The notes below the pieces were generated by a model, which was given only the letters and a program-made list of their open reading frames with translations, was not told the origin of the DNA and made no database searches. Positions 62,389-64,000 of a DNA stretch of 64,000 nucleotides are shown here, in pieces. The translations under genes were made by a program, and so were the position numbers. This DNA comes from Chloroflexota bacterium (GTDB taxonomy: Bacteria; Chloroflexota; Anaerolineae; UBA1429). Where the stretch lies: contig JAAYDC010000006.1 of assembly GCA_012729455.1 (NCBI GenBank), positions 215,782 to 279,781 of the forward strand. Direction: 5' to 3'. Position 1 is the stretch's first letter; each line of letters opens with the position of its first letter.

Positions 62389-63043
62389 CGCACCGCTCCG
62401 CGGGGGTGTGCACCACCAGTAAGGTGCCGCTGCCGGTCTCGATCGTAGCTCGCGGTTCGGTGAGTTCGTTACTCACCCCGCGCGCTGCCCCATAGGTGAG
62501 GGTGTCGCCTGATAGCGCATAGAGCAAGCCGCTGGTAACAATGCCGATCGCGGCACCTGCCAGCGGGATGAGCGAGACCACATCGCCCACCGCACCATCC
62601 ACGATGGTAAGACTGTGCGCCAGATAGCACGACGAGCGCCCGTCATAGATGCGCACATGGCGGCCTTCCAGCGCCGGCAGGCTCAACAGCATCAGGTTGG
62701 CGAGGGCATGATCGATGCGCCCGCCCAGGGCACCCAGGAGCACGATCTCACGCGCACCGCGGCGCACGGCCTCGATAAGGGCCAGCTCGGTATCGGTTTC
62801 GTCTTTGATGGGGCTATAGTGCAGAACCTCGCAGCCATGCTGTTCACAGGCTGCCAGCACGTCGGGGGTGACGGAATCCAGGTCGCCAACCAGAACGTGC
62901 GGATAGATGCCCAGCGACACCAGAGCGTTGGCGCCGCCATCCGCCGCGATGATCAGCTCGGCGGCTTCCAGCACGGCCAGCTCACCAGACGAGCCTTTTA
63001 GCTCTCCGTTAGCGACCACGGCGCAGATCGATAAAGCTTGCAT
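62366..63043 (-). CDS. thiN: Thiamine pyrophosphokinase
   Basis: ThiN makes thiamine pyrophosphate from thiamine and ATP. The 225-residue protein has IAADGGANALVSLGIYPHVL, GDLDSVTPDVLAACE, ETDTELALIEAVRRGA and GALGGRIDHALANLMLL, the thiamine- and nucleotide-binding motifs. The C-terminal domain has RGVSNEL. ATG 63043 follows CAGGAGCAGC; a TTG at 63058 lies in the terminator tail. It is the first gene after the TPP riboswitch, as expected. Confidence 0.92.
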   Translation of the reverse strand: MQALSICAVVANGELKGSSGELAVLEAAELIIAADGGANALVSLGIYPHVLVGDLDSVTPDVLAACEQHGCEVLHYSPIKDETDTELALIEAVRRGAREIVLLGALGGRIDHALANLMLLSLPALEGRHVRIYDGRSSCYLAHSLTIVDGAVGDVVSLIPLAGAAIGIVTSGLLYALSGDTLTYGAARGVSNELTEPRATIETGSGTLLVVHTPAERCDARVTPG

Positions 63044-63056
63044 GCTGCTCCTGAAC

Positions 63057-63089
63057 AAACAAAAAAACGCCGGCCTGGGTAGGTCCGGC
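63057..63089 (-). terminator. TPP riboswitch expression-platform terminator
   Basis: CGCCGG (63084-63089) pairs with CCGGCG (63067-63072), and seven or more T follow in the minus direction. It sits between the riboswitch and the thiN ribosome site. Confidence 0.88.
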
Positions 63090-63105
63090 GATCTGTTCTG
63101 GCTCC

Positions 63106-63195
63106 ATCGCTTCCCTACGCTGGCATTACCCAGGTCAGGTTCGTGGGGTCGATGGTGGTTCCATCCTCTCAGCCCATGGGGCTCCCCCAGCTAGT
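63106..63195 (-). ncRNA. TPP (thiamine pyrophosphate) riboswitch
   Basis: The minus strand carries the THI element: CTGGGGGAGCC, GGGCTGAGAGGATGG, GACCC, then GAACCTGACCTGGGTAATGC and CAGCGTAGGGAAGC. These are the conserved pyrimidine- and phosphate-binding helices. With the terminator it represses thiN-thiXYZ when TPP is high. Confidence 0.95.
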
Positions 63196-63201
63196 GTCCA
63201 C

Positions 63202-63229
63202 ATTATAATGTTTTATGTGCCCCCGTCAA
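63202..63229 (-). promoter_or_regulatory. Promoter of the TPP riboswitch operon
   Basis: TTGACG (63224-63229) and a perfect TATAAT (63202-63207) with a 16-base spacer on the minus strand. The start near 63195 is at the riboswitch edge. Confidence 0.72.
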
Positions 63230-63361
63230 CCTTTCGGGCGGATCGAGACCCTGCACAATGCGCTCGACCGCGCGGGCACAGCCGGAGCAGGCCATGCCGA
63301 TAATGGACGGCGTCTGGTTCGCCGCGTCAACCTCCTGAAGAACCTGATCAGGTTTTCCTAA
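63203..63361 (-). pseudogene. HMA-like peptide or gene fragment
   Basis: A short reading frame that ends at TAA 63203 carries IIGMACSGCARAVERIV, matching the GM-x-C-x-x-C heavy-metal-associated motif and the helix after it. The frame has no usable start near its AGGAGG sequence; the first ATG (63295) gives only 30 residues and has no site. It opens after a TAG and its end overlaps the TPP-operon promoter. It could be a remnant of a metal chaperone, or chance. Confidence 0.3.
63341..63354. repeat. 14-bp perfect palindrome
   Basis: AACCTGATCAGGTT is its own reverse complement. It lies in the gap between the SDR stop and the HMA-like fragment. It has the size of a dimeric repressor site, but no regulator gene is visible here. 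Confidence 0.6.
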
Positions 63362-63385
63362 CTAGTTTAGTAAAAAACCGCGTAC

Positions 63386-64000
63386 TTACATCAAGCCCTG
63401 GTAAGAGCCGCCGTCAAAGGGCAAGGAGGCGCCGGTAATATAGCTCGCCTGCTCGGATGCCAGGTAAGCGACCAGTGCGCCGAACTCTGACGGTGTGCCC
63501 ATGCGCCCCATCAGGATGCTGGCCTCCATCTCGCGGATAACCTCCTCGGGAGTACGCTGGCTGGCTCTGGCCTTGGATTCTGCCAGCGCCTTGATACGGT
63601 CGGTAAGGGTATAGCCCGGGCAGATATTGTTGACCGTCACGCCGAACTCAGCCACCTGGGCCGAGAGGGTCTTGGCCATCGCCACCAGGCCGGTGCGCAC
63701 TGCGTTGGAAAGGATCAGGTCAGGCAGCGGCTGCTTGACGCCAATCGATGTGATATTAATGATGCGCCCCCACCCGCGCTCACACATGTCCGGCAGCACC
63801 AGCTGGCACAGGCGCACGGCACTCATAAAGTTGAGCGTAAAGGCCTTGAACCAGGCATCGTCGTCCATCTCGACAAACTTGCCCGGCGGCGGGCCGCCGG
63901 CGTTGTTCACCAGAATATCGACAGGCCCGAGGGTTTGCACGGTCTGCTCAAAGGCGTTGATCAGGTCGGCAGATTCGGCGGCGTCGGCACGCACCGCCAT
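63386..64000 (-). CDS. SDR-family oxidoreductase, C-terminal part (cut by window edge)
   Basis: A short-chain dehydrogenase whose N-terminal glycine loop lies beyond the window; at least 204 residues are present. VDILVNNAGGPPPGKF holds the NNAG motif, RIINITSIGVKQPLPDL the catalytic Ser with altered Tyr neighbourhood, and the region after it has LILSNAVRTGLVAMAKTLSA, where the usual YxxxK is not obvious (SNAVRTG is in its place). The end is GASLPFDGGSYQGLM. A changed catalytic Tyr is typical of some sugar or ketoacyl SDR subfamilies. The substrate is unknown. The methionine at the very edge is probably internal. Confidence 0.85.
   Translation of the reverse strand: MAVRADAAESADLINAFEQTVQTLGPVDILVNNAGGPPPGKFVEMDDDAWFKAFTLNFMSAVRLCQLVLPDMCERGWGRIINITSIGVKQPLPDLILSNAVRTGLVAMAKTLSAQVAEFGVTVNNICPGYTLTDRIKALAESKARASQRTPEEVIREMEASILMGRMGTPSEFGALVAYLASEQASYITGASLPFDGGSYQGLM

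Overview
The window is dense bacterial chromosome with high G+C, short intergenic gaps and many ATGA or GTGA gene overlaps. Several traits point to Chloroflexota, probably an Anaerolineae-like lineage: Thr/Pro-rich stalked lipoproteins, RqcH, DUF951, DUF3048, ECF transport, repeated MFS carriers, and no lipopolysaccharide or outer-membrane genes. This placement is inference from gene content, not a database result. I saw no tRNA, rRNA, insertion sequence, prophage or CRISPR array.

Layout. 0-9 kb: the 5' end of proB, an MFS carrier, two NodB-type lipoproteins, a GT4 glycosyltransferase, and a translation cluster (mnmE, DUF951, rsmD, then rqcH). 9-20 kb: a class A penicillin-binding protein downstream of rpoC (no rpoB beside it), an acetyltransferase, a MoxR ATPase, greA and lysS. 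20-37 kb: a sugar-acid and glycan catabolic region with two-part altronate dehydratase, carriers, an esterase-like hydrolase, a KDPG aldolase fused to a VOC domain, KDG kinase, a Gfo/Idh oxidoreductase, a GH127 arabinofuranosidase, an unknown protein, an archaemetzincin-like protein and a GH38 alpha-mannosidase. Three of these genes carry seven frameshifts in total.

36.6-49.5 kb: a purine operon in the order remnant purA, guaB, purL, purQ, purB, purC, purE, purF, purD, purM, purN. Its first gene is a heavily deleted purA pseudogene, and a promoter plus a terminator-like hairpin stand in front of it. PurC and PurE are of the animal PAICS type, which explains the lack of purK. 51.5-55.8 kb: a cobalamin riboswitch controls an adenosyltransferase and a complete ECF transporter. 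56-59 kb: DegV, an acetyltransferase-like protein and a beta-CASP nuclease. 59.3-63.2 kb: a TPP riboswitch controls thiN, a ThiXYZ-type importer and a DUF402 protein. The right edge cuts an SDR oxidoreductase.

The observations most worth a second look are an archaemetzincin-like protein whose catalytic Glu is replaced by Ala, the eroded purA at the head of the purine operon, the apparent AUA start of the thiamine-precursor binding protein, the cluster of frameshifted catabolic genes, and several small or regulatory elements that lie outside annotated genes.
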